From positions 334,743 to 398,742 of the forward strand of contig NZ_MVIV01000002.1 in assembly GCF_002072175.1 (NCBI RefSeq): a DNA stretch of 64,000 nucleotides, given 5' to 3'. Source of the stretch: Actinomyces gaoshouyii (GTDB lineage Bacteria; Actinomycetota; Actinomycetes; Actinomycetales; Actinomycetaceae). The notes below the pieces were generated by a model. That model saw only the letters and a program-made list of their open reading frames with translations. It was not told the DNA's origin and ran no database searches. Positions 7,830 through 15,681 of the stretch are shown piece by piece (positions within the stretch are counted from its first letter, which is position 1; the number at the start of each line of letters is the position of its first letter). Both the position numbers and the translations under genes were made by a program.

Positions 7830-10223
7830 TCAGTGGGCGCCGTGGGGCGCCTGGCCTGGGATGAGCGCCGGGTCGCCCACGGTCTCGTACTCCTTGACGA
7901 GCTTCTTCTGCAACGGCGATGCGAACATCGTGCTCGGTGCGTAGAAGTTGGACTCCTGGTACGGGTCCTCGGAGTTCGAGGTGTTGCCCGTGCGGATCGA
8001 CTTGACGACCCGCAGGAGTGCCATGACCATGACGAAGGCCACCATGACCACGAAGACGACGGACAGTGTGCCCTGGATCATCGTGTTGCGCACCACGGCC
8101 TGGGTGTCGGCGATCGCCGCGGCGTCGGTGAGCGTGGGCAGGAGCTTCTTGGCGTCGCGCCACTGCTGGAAGTAGCCCACACTCCGATCGGTGGAGAAGA
8201 TCTTGTGCCACGACGCCGTGAAGGTGACCACCGTGTCGAAAACCAGCGGGATCATCGGGATCCACACGTACTTCGTGTAGCCCTTGCGCACCACCATGAC
8301 CGTGCACACCAGCAGCGCGACGGCCGCGATGAGCTGGTTGGCGATGCCGAAGAGCGGGTAGAGGGTCTGAATCCCTCCTCGTGGATCGGTCACGCCCATG
8401 AGAAGCAGCGATCCCCAGGCCGCCACGACGACGGCGGTGGTCGCCCAGGCGCCCACGTGCCAGGAGGGGTCGCGGAACCTGGGCCAGATGTTGCCCAGGG
8501 CGTCGGAGAGCTGGAAGCGCGCCACACGGGTGACGGCGTCGACGGCCGAGAGGATGAACAGGGCCTCGAACATGATGGCGAAGTGGTACCAGAAGCCCAT
8601 CATGGCCCTTCCGCCGCCGATCTGGTGGAGGATGTGCGACATCCCGACGCTGAGGGTCGGCGCCCCGCCGGTGCGCGAGACGATGCTGGGCTCGCCGACA
8701 TCGGAGGCCACCTGCTTGAGCGCATCGGCGCCGGTATAGGTCGTGGGGGTGCCCGCCTCGTCCCAGGAGTCCCAGGTGGGCTCCATCCGGTTGCCGTGGG
8801 CATCGGTGACGTTCAGGTTCTCGACGGCGGCATCGGCGATCTCGGCGCGCGCGGCGGCCTTGTCGTCGCCGTGGCGGGCGGCGGCCGTGGCGACGACGCC
8901 GGGGCCGGCGAGCTTGTTCATCGTAGCCTCGGAGGTGTTCATCGAGAAGTAGATGCCGGGGCTGAGCGAGACGGCCGCCGCCAGGGCCATGATCGCCACG
9001 AAGGACTCCATGAGCATGCCGGCGTAGCCGATCATGCGGACCTGCGACTCCTTCTGGATCATCTTGGGGCTGGTGCCCGAGGAGACCATGGCGTGCATGC
9101 CGGACAGGGCGCCGCAGGCGATGGTGATGAACAGGAACGGGAAGATCCCGCCGGCGAAAACCGGTCCCTCGGTGTTGAGGGCGAACTCGGAGACGGCGGC
9201 CATCTTGACGACGGGGTGCACGATGATGATCCCGATGGCCAGGACCGCGATGGTGCCGACCTTCATGAAGGTCGAGAGGTAGTCGCGCGGGGTGAGCAGC
9301 ACCCATACCGGCAGGACGGCGGCGAGGAAGCCGTAGATGACCATGGCCCACACGAGTGTCGTGGGGGACAGGTGCAGGAACCTGCCGAAGGAGGACTCGG
9401 CCACCCATCGCCCGCCGATGATGACGCCGATGAGGATGGCGAAGCCGACGATGGAGACCTGTGTGATCCTGCCGGGCTGGACGTAGCGCAGCCAGAGGCC
9501 CATGCCGATGGCGATCGGGATGGTCATGCCGACGCTGAAGACGCCCCAGGGGGACTCGGCGAGGGCGTTGACGCAGACCATCGCGAGGACTGCGAGGACG
9601 ATCATGAGCATGACGAAGACGACGATCGTGGCGACCGTGCCACCGATCTTGCCGATCTCATCGGTGGCCATTTGGCCCAGTGACCGCCCGCCGCGTCGCA
9701 TGGAGAAGAACAGGACGAGCATGTCCTGCACGGCCCCGGCGACGACGACGCCCAGGATGATCCACAGTGTTCCGGGCAGGTACCCCATCTGGGCGGCCAG
9801 GACCGGACCGACCAGTGGTCCGGCGCCGGCGATGGCGGCGAAGTGGTGGCCGTAGAGGACCACGCGGTGGGTCGGGTCGAAGTCGCGGCCGTTGTTGATG
9901 CGCTCGGCCGGGGTCGCGTTGGTGTCATCGGGGCGCATGATCGTGCGCTGGATGAACAGGCCGTAGAAGCGGTAGCCGATGGCGTAGGTGCAGATGGCGG
10001 TCACCACGAACCAGATCGTGTTGACCCTCTCCCCGCGCGCCACCGCCAGCATCCACCAGCCCAGCACGCCCAGGGCGGTGATGACCACCCAGGTCGCGAT
10101 GCGCTTGGGGGTCCAGGTGGTGTCCATCCTGGTGCCGACGGGCACGCCGGCCTTGTTCCTGATGATGAGGCGCTCCTCCTGGGGAGTGTAGGAGGGGATA
10201 TCTCTTTGGTCTTGGGAGTCCAT
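7830..10223 (-). CDS. cstA: Carbon starvation protein CstA (peptide/pyruvate transporter family)
   Basis: 797 aa integral membrane protein with many transmembrane segments. Recognisable CstA blocks include RVVLYGHHFAAIAGAGPLVG and VLAAQMGYLPGTLWIILGVV, followed by QDMLVLFFSMRRGGRSLG. The family imports peptides or pyruvate under carbon limitation. The length is that of the long CstA subgroup. The ybdD-type gene follows at once. The 123-nt gap to the LysR gene (10224-10346) should contain the promoter; no clear operator is visible. Confidence 0.95.
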   Translation of the reverse strand: MDSQDQRDIPSYTPQEERLIIRNKAGVPVGTRMDTTWTPKRIATWVVITALGVLGWWMLAVARGERVNTIWFVVTAICTYAIGYRFYGLFIQRTIMRPDDTNATPAERINNGRDFDPTHRVVLYGHHFAAIAGAGPLVGPVLAAQMGYLPGTLWIILGVVVAGAVQDMLVLFFSMRRGGRSLGQMATDEIGKIGGTVATIVVFVMLMIVLAVLAMVCVNALAESPWGVFSVGMTIPIAIGMGLWLRYVQPGRITQVSIVGFAILIGVIIGGRWVAESSFGRFLHLSPTTLVWAMVIYGFLAAVLPVWVLLTPRDYLSTFMKVGTIAVLAIGIIIVHPVVKMAAVSEFALNTEGPVFAGGIFPFLFITIACGALSGMHAMVSSGTSPKMIQKESQVRMIGYAGMLMESFVAIMALAAAVSLSPGIYFSMNTSEATMNKLAGPGVVATAAARHGDDKAAARAEIADAAVENLNVTDAHGNRMEPTWDSWDEAGTPTTYTGADALKQVASDVGEPSIVSRTGGAPTLSVGMSHILHQIGGGRAMMGFWYHFAIMFEALFILSAVDAVTRVARFQLSDALGNIWPRFRDPSWHVGAWATTAVVVAAWGSLLLMGVTDPRGGIQTLYPLFGIANQLIAAVALLVCTVMVVRKGYTKYVWIPMIPLVFDTVVTFTASWHKIFSTDRSVGYFQQWRDAKKLLPTLTDAAAIADTQAVVRNTMIQGTLSVVFVVMVAFVMVMALLRVVKSIRTGNTSNSEDPYQESNFYAPSTMFASPLQKKLVKEYETVGDPALIPGQAPHGAH

Positions 10224-10346
10224 GGCTTCCCTTCTCGGCGCTGAGAGAGCGTTGTGCGGTGGGGATCAGAGGCGCGCTTGGGACAACGGCCTGGCACAGG
10301 CTACTCATTGCCCCGAGATTTGGCCATGTTGCGCACACCCGTGTCA

Positions 10347-11291
10347 TCAAGAGAACGGCGCGCTGCCCGCCCCGGGGCGTATGGGCGGGCGCTGGCGACC
10401 GTCCACCGCTCGCGCGAAATGGGCCAGGAGCCTCTCCACCCCCGGGCGTCGTCGCCGTGCCCGGGGCAGCACCAGCAGGAGGCGGCGGCGCAGATCCAGT
10501 CCCACTGGCACGGTGCGGAGCTCACCGCTGCCCACGAAGCCCTCAGCGGCCGCATGGGGAACGACGGCGTGCGCCCCGGAATGGCGCACGGCTGTGAGGA
10601 TCGCCGAGGTCGAGCCCAGTACGGGCGCGTCTGCGGGCACCGTGAGGCCCAGGCCGCCCAGCGCCTCCTCCAGCACCTTACGGGCGCCTGAGCCGGGCTC
10701 CCGCAGGACCAGGGTGCCGCAGCTGGTGGGATGCAGCAGCTCCTCGGCGCCCACGGGCGGCTCCCGCCGCGCCCAGGGGTGCCCCGGGCCGACTACCAGC
10801 ACAAGCTCGTCCCTGCCCATGAGCCGCGACTCCAGCTGCTCACTGGCCCCGGCCCCCTCGATGAACCCGACCTCGGCACGGCCGCTGAGGACCCGATCCT
10901 GGACCGCCTGGGAGTTGCATACCTCCACTTGCGTGCCCACCTCCGCACCCGTGAGCCACACCGGCAGCAGCTGCTCCGCCACCGTGTAGGAGGCTGCGAT
11001 CCGCACCGGTGCGGGGGCGGCGCGGAGTCCCTCCAGGGCGGCTCCCACCTCATCGAGCGCGGTGAGGGCCTCCTGGGCCAGGGCGAGGATCATCTCGCCC
11101 TCAGTAGTCAGCCGGGTGCCCGAGGTGGTGCGGTGCAGCAGCGCGGTGCCGGCGCTGCGCTCCAGACGGGCCAGAGTCGCCGAGACCGTTGGCTGGGCCA
11201 GCCCCAGTGCCTGTGCGGCGGTCGAGATGGAGCCGGTCTCGGTCACGGTGATGAGTGCCTCCAGCTGCGCGGTGGTCGGACGCATAGCCAC
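10347..11291 (-). CDS. LysR-family transcriptional regulator
   Basis: 314 aa. An N-terminal winged HTH (residues about 4-64; GSISTAAQALGLAQPTVSAT is the helix-turn-helix) is followed by a LysR substrate-binding domain with the block LHPTSCGTLVLREPGSGARK. It starts at GTG 11291, with an ATG two codons later as an alternative. It diverges from the YeiH-type transporter at 11347, and the 55-nt gap contains CTATAGCG, a plausible LysR contact. By neighbourhood it is likely to control that transporter; the inducer is unknown. Confidence 0.85.
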   Translation of the reverse strand: MAMRPTTAQLEALITVTETGSISTAAQALGLAQPTVSATLARLERSAGTALLHRTTSGTRLTTEGEMILALAQEALTALDEVGAALEGLRAAPAPVRIAASYTVAEQLLPVWLTGAEVGTQVEVCNSQAVQDRVLSGRAEVGFIEGAGASEQLESRLMGRDELVLVVGPGHPWARREPPVGAEELLHPTSCGTLVLREPGSGARKVLEEALGGLGLTVPADAPVLGSTSAILTAVRHSGAHAVVPHAAAEGFVGSGELRTVPVGLDLRRRLLLVLPRARRRRPGVERLLAHFARAVDGRQRPPIRPGAGSAPFS

Positions 11292-11346
11292 GCACTATAG
11301 CGCTCCAGGGATCCTGCTCTTGCCGGCGGTCGGCCTTGAACCCAGC

Positions 11347-12435
11347 ATGGTCGGCGTGAAGAACCGTCCCACCGATCTGCTGCCGGGCCTGGCCCTGTGC
11401 GGCGCCGTCGCCATCGCCTCCATCCTCATCAACAGGCAGGTGCCACTGCTCTCCAGCATGCTCCTGGCCGTCCTGACGGGCCTGGTCCTGCGCAATATCG
11501 GCCTCATCCCCGGCAGCGCCGAGGCCGGGATCGCCTTGAGCGGCAGGACGCTCCTGCGCCTGGGCGTCGTCCTGCTCGGCCTACGGCTGTCGATCAGCGC
11601 CGTCCTGGCCCTGGGCTGGGGGGCCGTGGCGGTCATCGTCATGACTGTCACCACGGTCTTCCTGGGGACCCTGGGGCTGGGGCGCCTCCTGGGGCTGGGG
11701 CGCGCCACCTGCCTGCTCACCGCTACCGGCACCGCTATCTGCGGGGCGGCCGCGGTGGCCGGGGTGAGCGCCGTCGTGCGCCCCGGCCCGGGGGCGCGGC
11801 AGGACGAGGTCGAGGAGGCGGCGGCAACAGCGGTGGCCACTGTCACCCTCTACGGCACGCTCGCCGTCCTCCTCATGCCCCTGGCGGTCGGAGCCCTGGG
11901 CCTACCGGCGGTGCCCGCCGGGGTGTGGGTGGGCGCGTCGGTCCACGAGGTGGGTCAGGTCACGGCGACCGCCGGCGTCATCGGCGGGGAGGTGCTCGAC
12001 GCCGCCGTGGTGGCCAAGCTCGGCCGGGTCGCCCTCCTGGCTCCCCTGGTGGCACTCGTCGGCGTGGCAGAGGGGCGTCGGGCCCGGCGCGAGCAGCAGC
12101 ACAGTATCGAGCGCAGCGAGGTCAGCGCCGTTCTGGCCGGAGCGCCCGTCCCGCACCCCTCGCGCGTGACCCCGGTGGTGCCCCTGTTCGTGCTGGGATT
12201 CCTTGCCGCAGTGGCCCTGCGCTCCGTGGCCGGTGGAATCCTGCCGTCCTGGCTGCTGGCCGGGGCGGAGACCACCTCCGGCCTGCTGCTGACCATGGCC
12301 ATGTGCTCCATGGGGGCGGGGGTCAACCTGCGCCGACTGGCGAGTGCCGGGCTGCCGGCGCTGGGGCTGGGGGCCGGGGCCACCGCTATCGCCGTGCTGG
12401 TCTCACTGGCCGGCGTGCTGATGACGGTCGGCTGA
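11347..12435 (+). CDS. YeiH/UPF0324 family putative sulfate exporter
   Basis: 362 aa from the ATG at 11347 (MVGVKNRPTDLLPGLALCG); the frame is open upstream but runs through the regulator's 5' end. About 10 hydrophobic segments. Family blocks include SGRTLLRLGVVLLGLRLS, TGTAICGAAAVAGVSAVV and VHEVGQVTATAGVIG. UPF0324/YeiH proteins are annotated as sulfate exporters on limited evidence. Divergent from the LysR gene, the same arrangement as yeiE-yeiH in enterobacteria. No ribosome-binding site is obvious. Confidence 0.85.
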   Translation: MVGVKNRPTDLLPGLALCGAVAIASILINRQVPLLSSMLLAVLTGLVLRNIGLIPGSAEAGIALSGRTLLRLGVVLLGLRLSISAVLALGWGAVAVIVMTVTTVFLGTLGLGRLLGLGRATCLLTATGTAICGAAAVAGVSAVVRPGPGARQDEVEEAAATAVATVTLYGTLAVLLMPLAVGALGLPAVPAGVWVGASVHEVGQVTATAGVIGGEVLDAAVVAKLGRVALLAPLVALVGVAEGRRARREQQHSIERSEVSAVLAGAPVPHPSRVTPVVPLFVLGFLAAVALRSVAGGILPSWLLAGAETTSGLLLTMAMCSMGAGVNLRRLASAGLPALGLGAGATAIAVLVSLAGVLMTVG

Positions 12436-12488
12436 GCGGCACTGGCGCGCGATGAGGGGATCCGGGCCCGATCGGGTCCACGCGCCCC

Positions 12489-13943
12489 TCAGGAGGGCCC
12501 GTCGTCCAGGTGCGCCACCAGGGATGCCGCCAGGCCCGTATAGGTCGCGGGCGTGAGTGCCAGGAGGCGCTCCTCCACGTCGGCGGGCATCCCCAGGTCC
12601 GTGATGAAGGCCCGCATCCCCGCGGCGCTCACCGCGCGACCGCGGGTCAGATCCTTGAGCCGCTCGTAGGGGTCGGCCATGCCCTCGGCGCCGGCCACCG
12701 ACGCCGCCCGCATCGCCTGCTGCACCGGCTCCCCCAGCACCTCCCACGTGTCGTCCAGGTCCTGCGCGAGGCGGCTCGCATCGACGTCGAGACCGGCCAG
12801 ACCCCGGCGGATGTTGTCGATGGCCAGTAGGGAGTGGCCCAGGCCGACGCCGATATTGCGCTGCGTCGTCGAATCGGTGAGATCGCGCTGGAGGCGGGAG
12901 GTCACCAGCGTGGCGGCGAGTGTGTCCAGCAGCGCCCCCGAGATCTCCAGGTTCGCCTCGGCGTTCTCGAAGCGGATCGGGTTGACCTTGTGCGGCATCG
13001 TCGACGAGCCGGTGGAGCCCTGCGCGCTCAGGCGCTGGCGGAAGTAGCCCAGGGAGATGTAGGACCAGGCGTCCGTGGCCAGGTTGTGGGCGATCCGGCC
13101 GAAGCGCGCCACATCGGCGTAGAGCTCGGCCTGCCAGTCGTGGGACTCGATCTGCGTGGTCAGCGGGTTCCAGGTCAGGCCCAGGTGCTCCACGAAGGCG
13201 CGGGACACCGCCTCCCAGTCGGCCCCCGGCACGGCGACGACGTGCGCCCCGTAGGTGCCGGTGGCGCCGTTGATCTTGCCCAGGTACTCGGCGGCCTCGA
13301 CACGGCGCGCCTGGCGGCCCAGCCGGTGGGCGAGCACGGCGATCTCCTTGCCGAGCGTGGTGGGCGTGGCGGGCTGGCCGTGCGTGCGCGCCAGCATCGC
13401 GACATCGGCGTGCTCGCGAGCCATGGCGGTCAGGTCGGCCACGAGCCCGTGGGCCGCCGGGAGCCAGGCCTCGGTGATGGCCGAGCGGATCGTCAGGGCG
13501 TAGGCGAGGTTGTTGATGTCTTCGGAGGTGCAGAAGATGTGGACGATCTCGCCCACCTCCGGCAGGACGGAGGCCCCGCCGTCGGCGCCCGTGACCCCGG
13601 GGGCCTGGGCCGCGGCGGCGAGGCGGCGCTTGAGCAGGTACTCCACGGCCTTGACGTCGTGGCGGGTCTCGGCCTCGATGGCGGCGAGCTCGGCGATCTC
13701 GTTCGGCCCGAAGGTCTCCACGAGCCCGCGCAGGTAGGCGGTCTCGGTGTCGGTCAGGACGGGTGCCCCGGGGAGCACGCGGGTGGCAGTGAGGTGGATG
13801 AGCCACTCGATCTCGACGTGCAGGCGCGCCCGGTTGAGCGCGGCCTCGGAGAGGTGGTTGGTCAGCGGGGCGACGACGGCGCGGTAGCGGCCGTCGAGCG
13901 GGCCCAGGGCGATGGGGGGAGTCACGGTGGCGAGGTCGACCAT
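12489..13943 (-). CDS. purB: Adenylosuccinate lyase
   Basis: 484 aa from the ATG at 13943 (MVDLATVTPPIALGPLDGRY); the longer open frame upstream overlaps the next gene and is not used. The fumarase/aspartase superfamily signature SSTMPHKVNPIRFENAE is at about residue 312, and the upstream blocks TSEDINNLAYAL and KEIAVLAHRLGRQ are present. It catalyses two steps of purine synthesis: SAICAR to AICAR, and adenylosuccinate to AMP. A CACAAT box 6 nt before the ATG could be a weak leaderless promoter. No other purine gene lies next to it; guaB1 is 36 kb away. Confidence 0.95.
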   Translation of the reverse strand: MVDLATVTPPIALGPLDGRYRAVVAPLTNHLSEAALNRARLHVEIEWLIHLTATRVLPGAPVLTDTETAYLRGLVETFGPNEIAELAAIEAETRHDVKAVEYLLKRRLAAAAQAPGVTGADGGASVLPEVGEIVHIFCTSEDINNLAYALTIRSAITEAWLPAAHGLVADLTAMAREHADVAMLARTHGQPATPTTLGKEIAVLAHRLGRQARRVEAAEYLGKINGATGTYGAHVVAVPGADWEAVSRAFVEHLGLTWNPLTTQIESHDWQAELYADVARFGRIAHNLATDAWSYISLGYFRQRLSAQGSTGSSTMPHKVNPIRFENAEANLEISGALLDTLAATLVTSRLQRDLTDSTTQRNIGVGLGHSLLAIDNIRRGLAGLDVDASRLAQDLDDTWEVLGEPVQQAMRAASVAGAEGMADPYERLKDLTRGRAVSAAGMRAFITDLGMPADVEERLLALTPATYTGLAASLVAHLDDGPS

Positions 13944-13999
13944 GCGCTCATTGTGGCAGGTGCCGGGCGCCCCGCGCGGGGCGCCCGGCGGGAGGGCGG

Positions 14000-14410
14000 T
14001 CAATCGCGCTCGCGGTGGAGGGCGGCGGCGACGACCGTCGAGACGACCGAGGCGATGAGCGCGGCTGGGATCGCCCCGGACCAGCCGTCCACCGTCAGCC
14101 CCACAGCCAGGCGGTCGCCAGCGGCGCCGCTGAGGAACTCCTCTGTGATCCAGCCCGTCAACCGCAGCATCGCCCCGTTGATCACGAGGGCGAACAGCCC
14201 GAGGGTGAGGAGGCGCAGGGGGAGGGTCAGCACCTTGACCACCGGCTTGACCACCGAGTTCACGGCGGCGAGCACCGCGCCGATGATGAGGAGGTTGGTG
14301 ATCGTCGGCAGCGTCGTCGCGTTGGCGGGCAGGGACAGCGAAGCGGGCAGGAGGAGCGAGGCCAACCACAGCCCGGCGGCGTTCCCAACGATCCGGATGG
14401 CGAGTTCCAT
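14000..14410 (-). CDS. Phage holin family 4 (DUF) superfamily small membrane protein
   Basis: 136 aa from the ATG at 14410 (MELAIRIVGNAAGLWLASLL). Four hydrophobic segments with the typical block LLIIGAVLAAVNSVVKPVVK and LTLPLRLLTLGLFALVING. The family is called mycobacterial phage holin IV, but chromosomal members such as this one occur widely outside prophages and their function is unknown. No phage genes are nearby. Expressed in the same direction as purB, 57 nt upstream of its start. Confidence 0.8.
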   Translation of the reverse strand: MELAIRIVGNAAGLWLASLLLPASLSLPANATTLPTITNLLIIGAVLAAVNSVVKPVVKVLTLPLRLLTLGLFALVINGAMLRLTGWITEEFLSGAAGDRLAVGLTVDGWSGAIPAALIASVVSTVVAAALHRERD

Positions 14411-14512
14411 GCCCCTTATCCTGCCAGCCCCCGCGCGGGCCGCGCTGTGACAGGGACGTGAGGGGGCGTGGAGGCGCCCAGGAGGATGGCTGGACTTCGG
14501 TCCCGCTCTCGC

Positions 14513-14518
14513 TACGCT
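14513..14518 (+). promoter_or_regulatory. Leaderless -10 box (TACGCT)
   Basis: TACGCT lies 6 nt before the ATG at 14525; a TGGACT hexamer at 14491-14496 is 16 nt upstream. The layout fits a leaderless transcript. Confidence 0.6.
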
Positions 14519-14524
14519 CAGCCC

Positions 14525-14644
14525 ATGACGCATGACGGCTCGCGCTCCACCGCTTCGCGGCGTGCCGCCCGCAGTCCCATCACCACCCGCCAGAATGAGT
14601 GGGAGGCCCGGTACTGCGGCGTTCACCGTCCGGGGACGGCATGA
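14525..14644 (+). CDS. Small ORF (39 aa), coupled to the downstream membrane protein
   Basis: 39 codons from ATG 14525 to a TGA whose ATGA overlaps the next gene's start at 14641. The product is basic and Ser/Thr-rich at the N-terminus and ends in ITTRQNEWEARYCGVHRPG, with Trp, Tyr and Cys close together. The TACGCT box 6 nt upstream makes this the first ORF of a leaderless message, so it is probably translated. I do not recognise a family. It could be a genuine small protein or a coupling ORF that brings ribosomes to the membrane-protein start. Confidence 0.55.
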   Translation: MTHDGSRSTASRRAARSPITTRQNEWEARYCGVHRPGTA

Positions 14645-15312
14645 GCGAGCCGCTGGGCGGCGAGGGGACCGAGCCTCCCGAGCTTCCCGCCTGGATCGCC
14701 GAGTTCGTGCCCGTGGCCGATCGCGCCAGAGAGCCCCTGATCACCGCTCTTCCCTGGATCGGCGCCGGCGCCCTCCTCATGGCGGGCGCCGGCGCCTGGG
14801 CGGCCCGCCTCTCCTTGCGCGACCTGTCCGTGGTGCCCTGGCCCACAGCCCTGCTCCTCCTGGCCGTCGGCACCGTCCTCGCCCTCGACCGCGATCGGCC
14901 CGCGGACCACCGCCTGCCCGCGGGCGTGGTCACCGCCACCCGCGTCCTCCTCGTCGACCTCACCGTGAGCGCCCTGTCCCTCGGGCTGTGGATCGGGCTG
15001 CGTCTCGCCGGCGCCCCGCATGCGCTCCTGACCGCCACGACCTGCGCGGGCGGGGCCATGGCGATCGGCAACCTCGGGGCCTGGTTGCGCGCGGGCCTCG
15101 GCGCCCGGGCGCGCCGGACAGCGACAGCGCCGGCCGTGGTGGGTGCGCTGGCCGTCGTCGCGGCGGGACTCGCGGCGGGCATGGCCGGGGGGCCGCGACT
15201 GCCGGGCCCCTCCTGGTGGTGGGTGGGTGCGCTGGCCGTCGTCGCCGATATTGAGGCGGCGCTCGCCGTGCGCCGCGAGCGCGGGGCGCGTCGCCGGGGC
15301 GCGGCCGCCTGA
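14641..15312 (+). CDS. Hypothetical multi-pass membrane protein
   Basis: 223 aa from the ATG at 14641 (MSEPLGGEGTEPPELPAWIA), chosen because this ATG overlaps the stop of the 39-aa ORF (ATGA). A longer in-frame start at 14599 exists but would ignore that coupling. An acidic N-terminus of about 35 residues is followed by about six hydrophobic segments and a basic tail (RRERGARRRG). No domain is recognised. Confidence 0.75.
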   Translation: MSEPLGGEGTEPPELPAWIAEFVPVADRAREPLITALPWIGAGALLMAGAGAWAARLSLRDLSVVPWPTALLLLAVGTVLALDRDRPADHRLPAGVVTATRVLLVDLTVSALSLGLWIGLRLAGAPHALLTATTCAGGAMAIGNLGAWLRAGLGARARRTATAPAVVGALAVVAAGLAAGMAGGPRLPGPSWWWVGALAVVADIEAALAVRRERGARRRGAAA

Positions 15313-15456
15313 GGCTCCCCCGCCCCTTGCGCGGGACGACCGCGGCGCGCTGGCCGTGCTCGGTCCCCGCCCCTTCCCCGTGAACCACAGGCCTCCTCAT
15401 GTACGACCCAGGACGGCCCCTGGGGACTGCCCGTCCAGGGCACTGCGGGGCCGACC

Positions 15457-15462
15457 TACCGT
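15457..15462 (+). promoter_or_regulatory. Leaderless -10 box (TACCGT)
   Basis: TACCGT sits 6 nt before the ATG at 15469, with no ribosome-binding site between, as expected for a leaderless transcript. Confidence 0.5.
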
Positions 15463-15468
15463 CGAGCC

Positions 15469-15681
15469 ATGGCACAGCTCGACATCGCGTCGGCCGGCAC
15501 CGCAGTCGACGCCGCATCCGTTCCCTCCGCCGTCCCCGCCAGTTGGACAGGGCTGGCCGCCAGCCAGTGCCAGAGCGCCCTGGACTCGGCCGTCCTGCTC
15601 ATCCCGGCCCTCAACCTGCTCCTCGACGCCGCCGCCAAAGCCGCCAAGGACTTCGACGCGATGCGAGGAGGCGCGTCATGA
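15469..15681 (+). CDS. Short WXG-like helical protein
   Basis: 70 aa, predicted almost entirely helical and Ala-rich. A Trp-Thr-Gly motif (residues 26-28, in PASWTGLAASQC) sits where WXG100 proteins have their WXG turn, between two helical stretches. It is shorter than the usual 95-100 residues. The stop overlaps the start of the next gene (ATGA), so the pair is translationally coupled. WXG100 proteins are partners or substrates of type VII secretion systems, and in toxin loci they sit just before the effector. No ESX/T7SS machinery is in the window. Family assignment is inference from the motif and context. Confidence 0.65.
   Translation: MAQLDIASAGTAVDAASVPSAVPASWTGLAASQCQSALDSAVLLIPALNLLLDAAAKAAKDFDAMRGGAS

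Noticed and set aside
7734..9683. 649-aa open frame on the plus strand
   Set aside because: Antisense shadow of cstA; the translation is Asp/Gly/His-rich and low-complexity, with no family motifs.
13944..14369. N-terminal extension of purB
   Set aside because: Overlaps the holin-like gene; the ATG at 13943 gives the standard protein length.
14000..14410. Prophage remnant (holin)
   Set aside because: The protein belongs to a chromosomal small-membrane-protein family; no other phage gene, integrase or att site is near.
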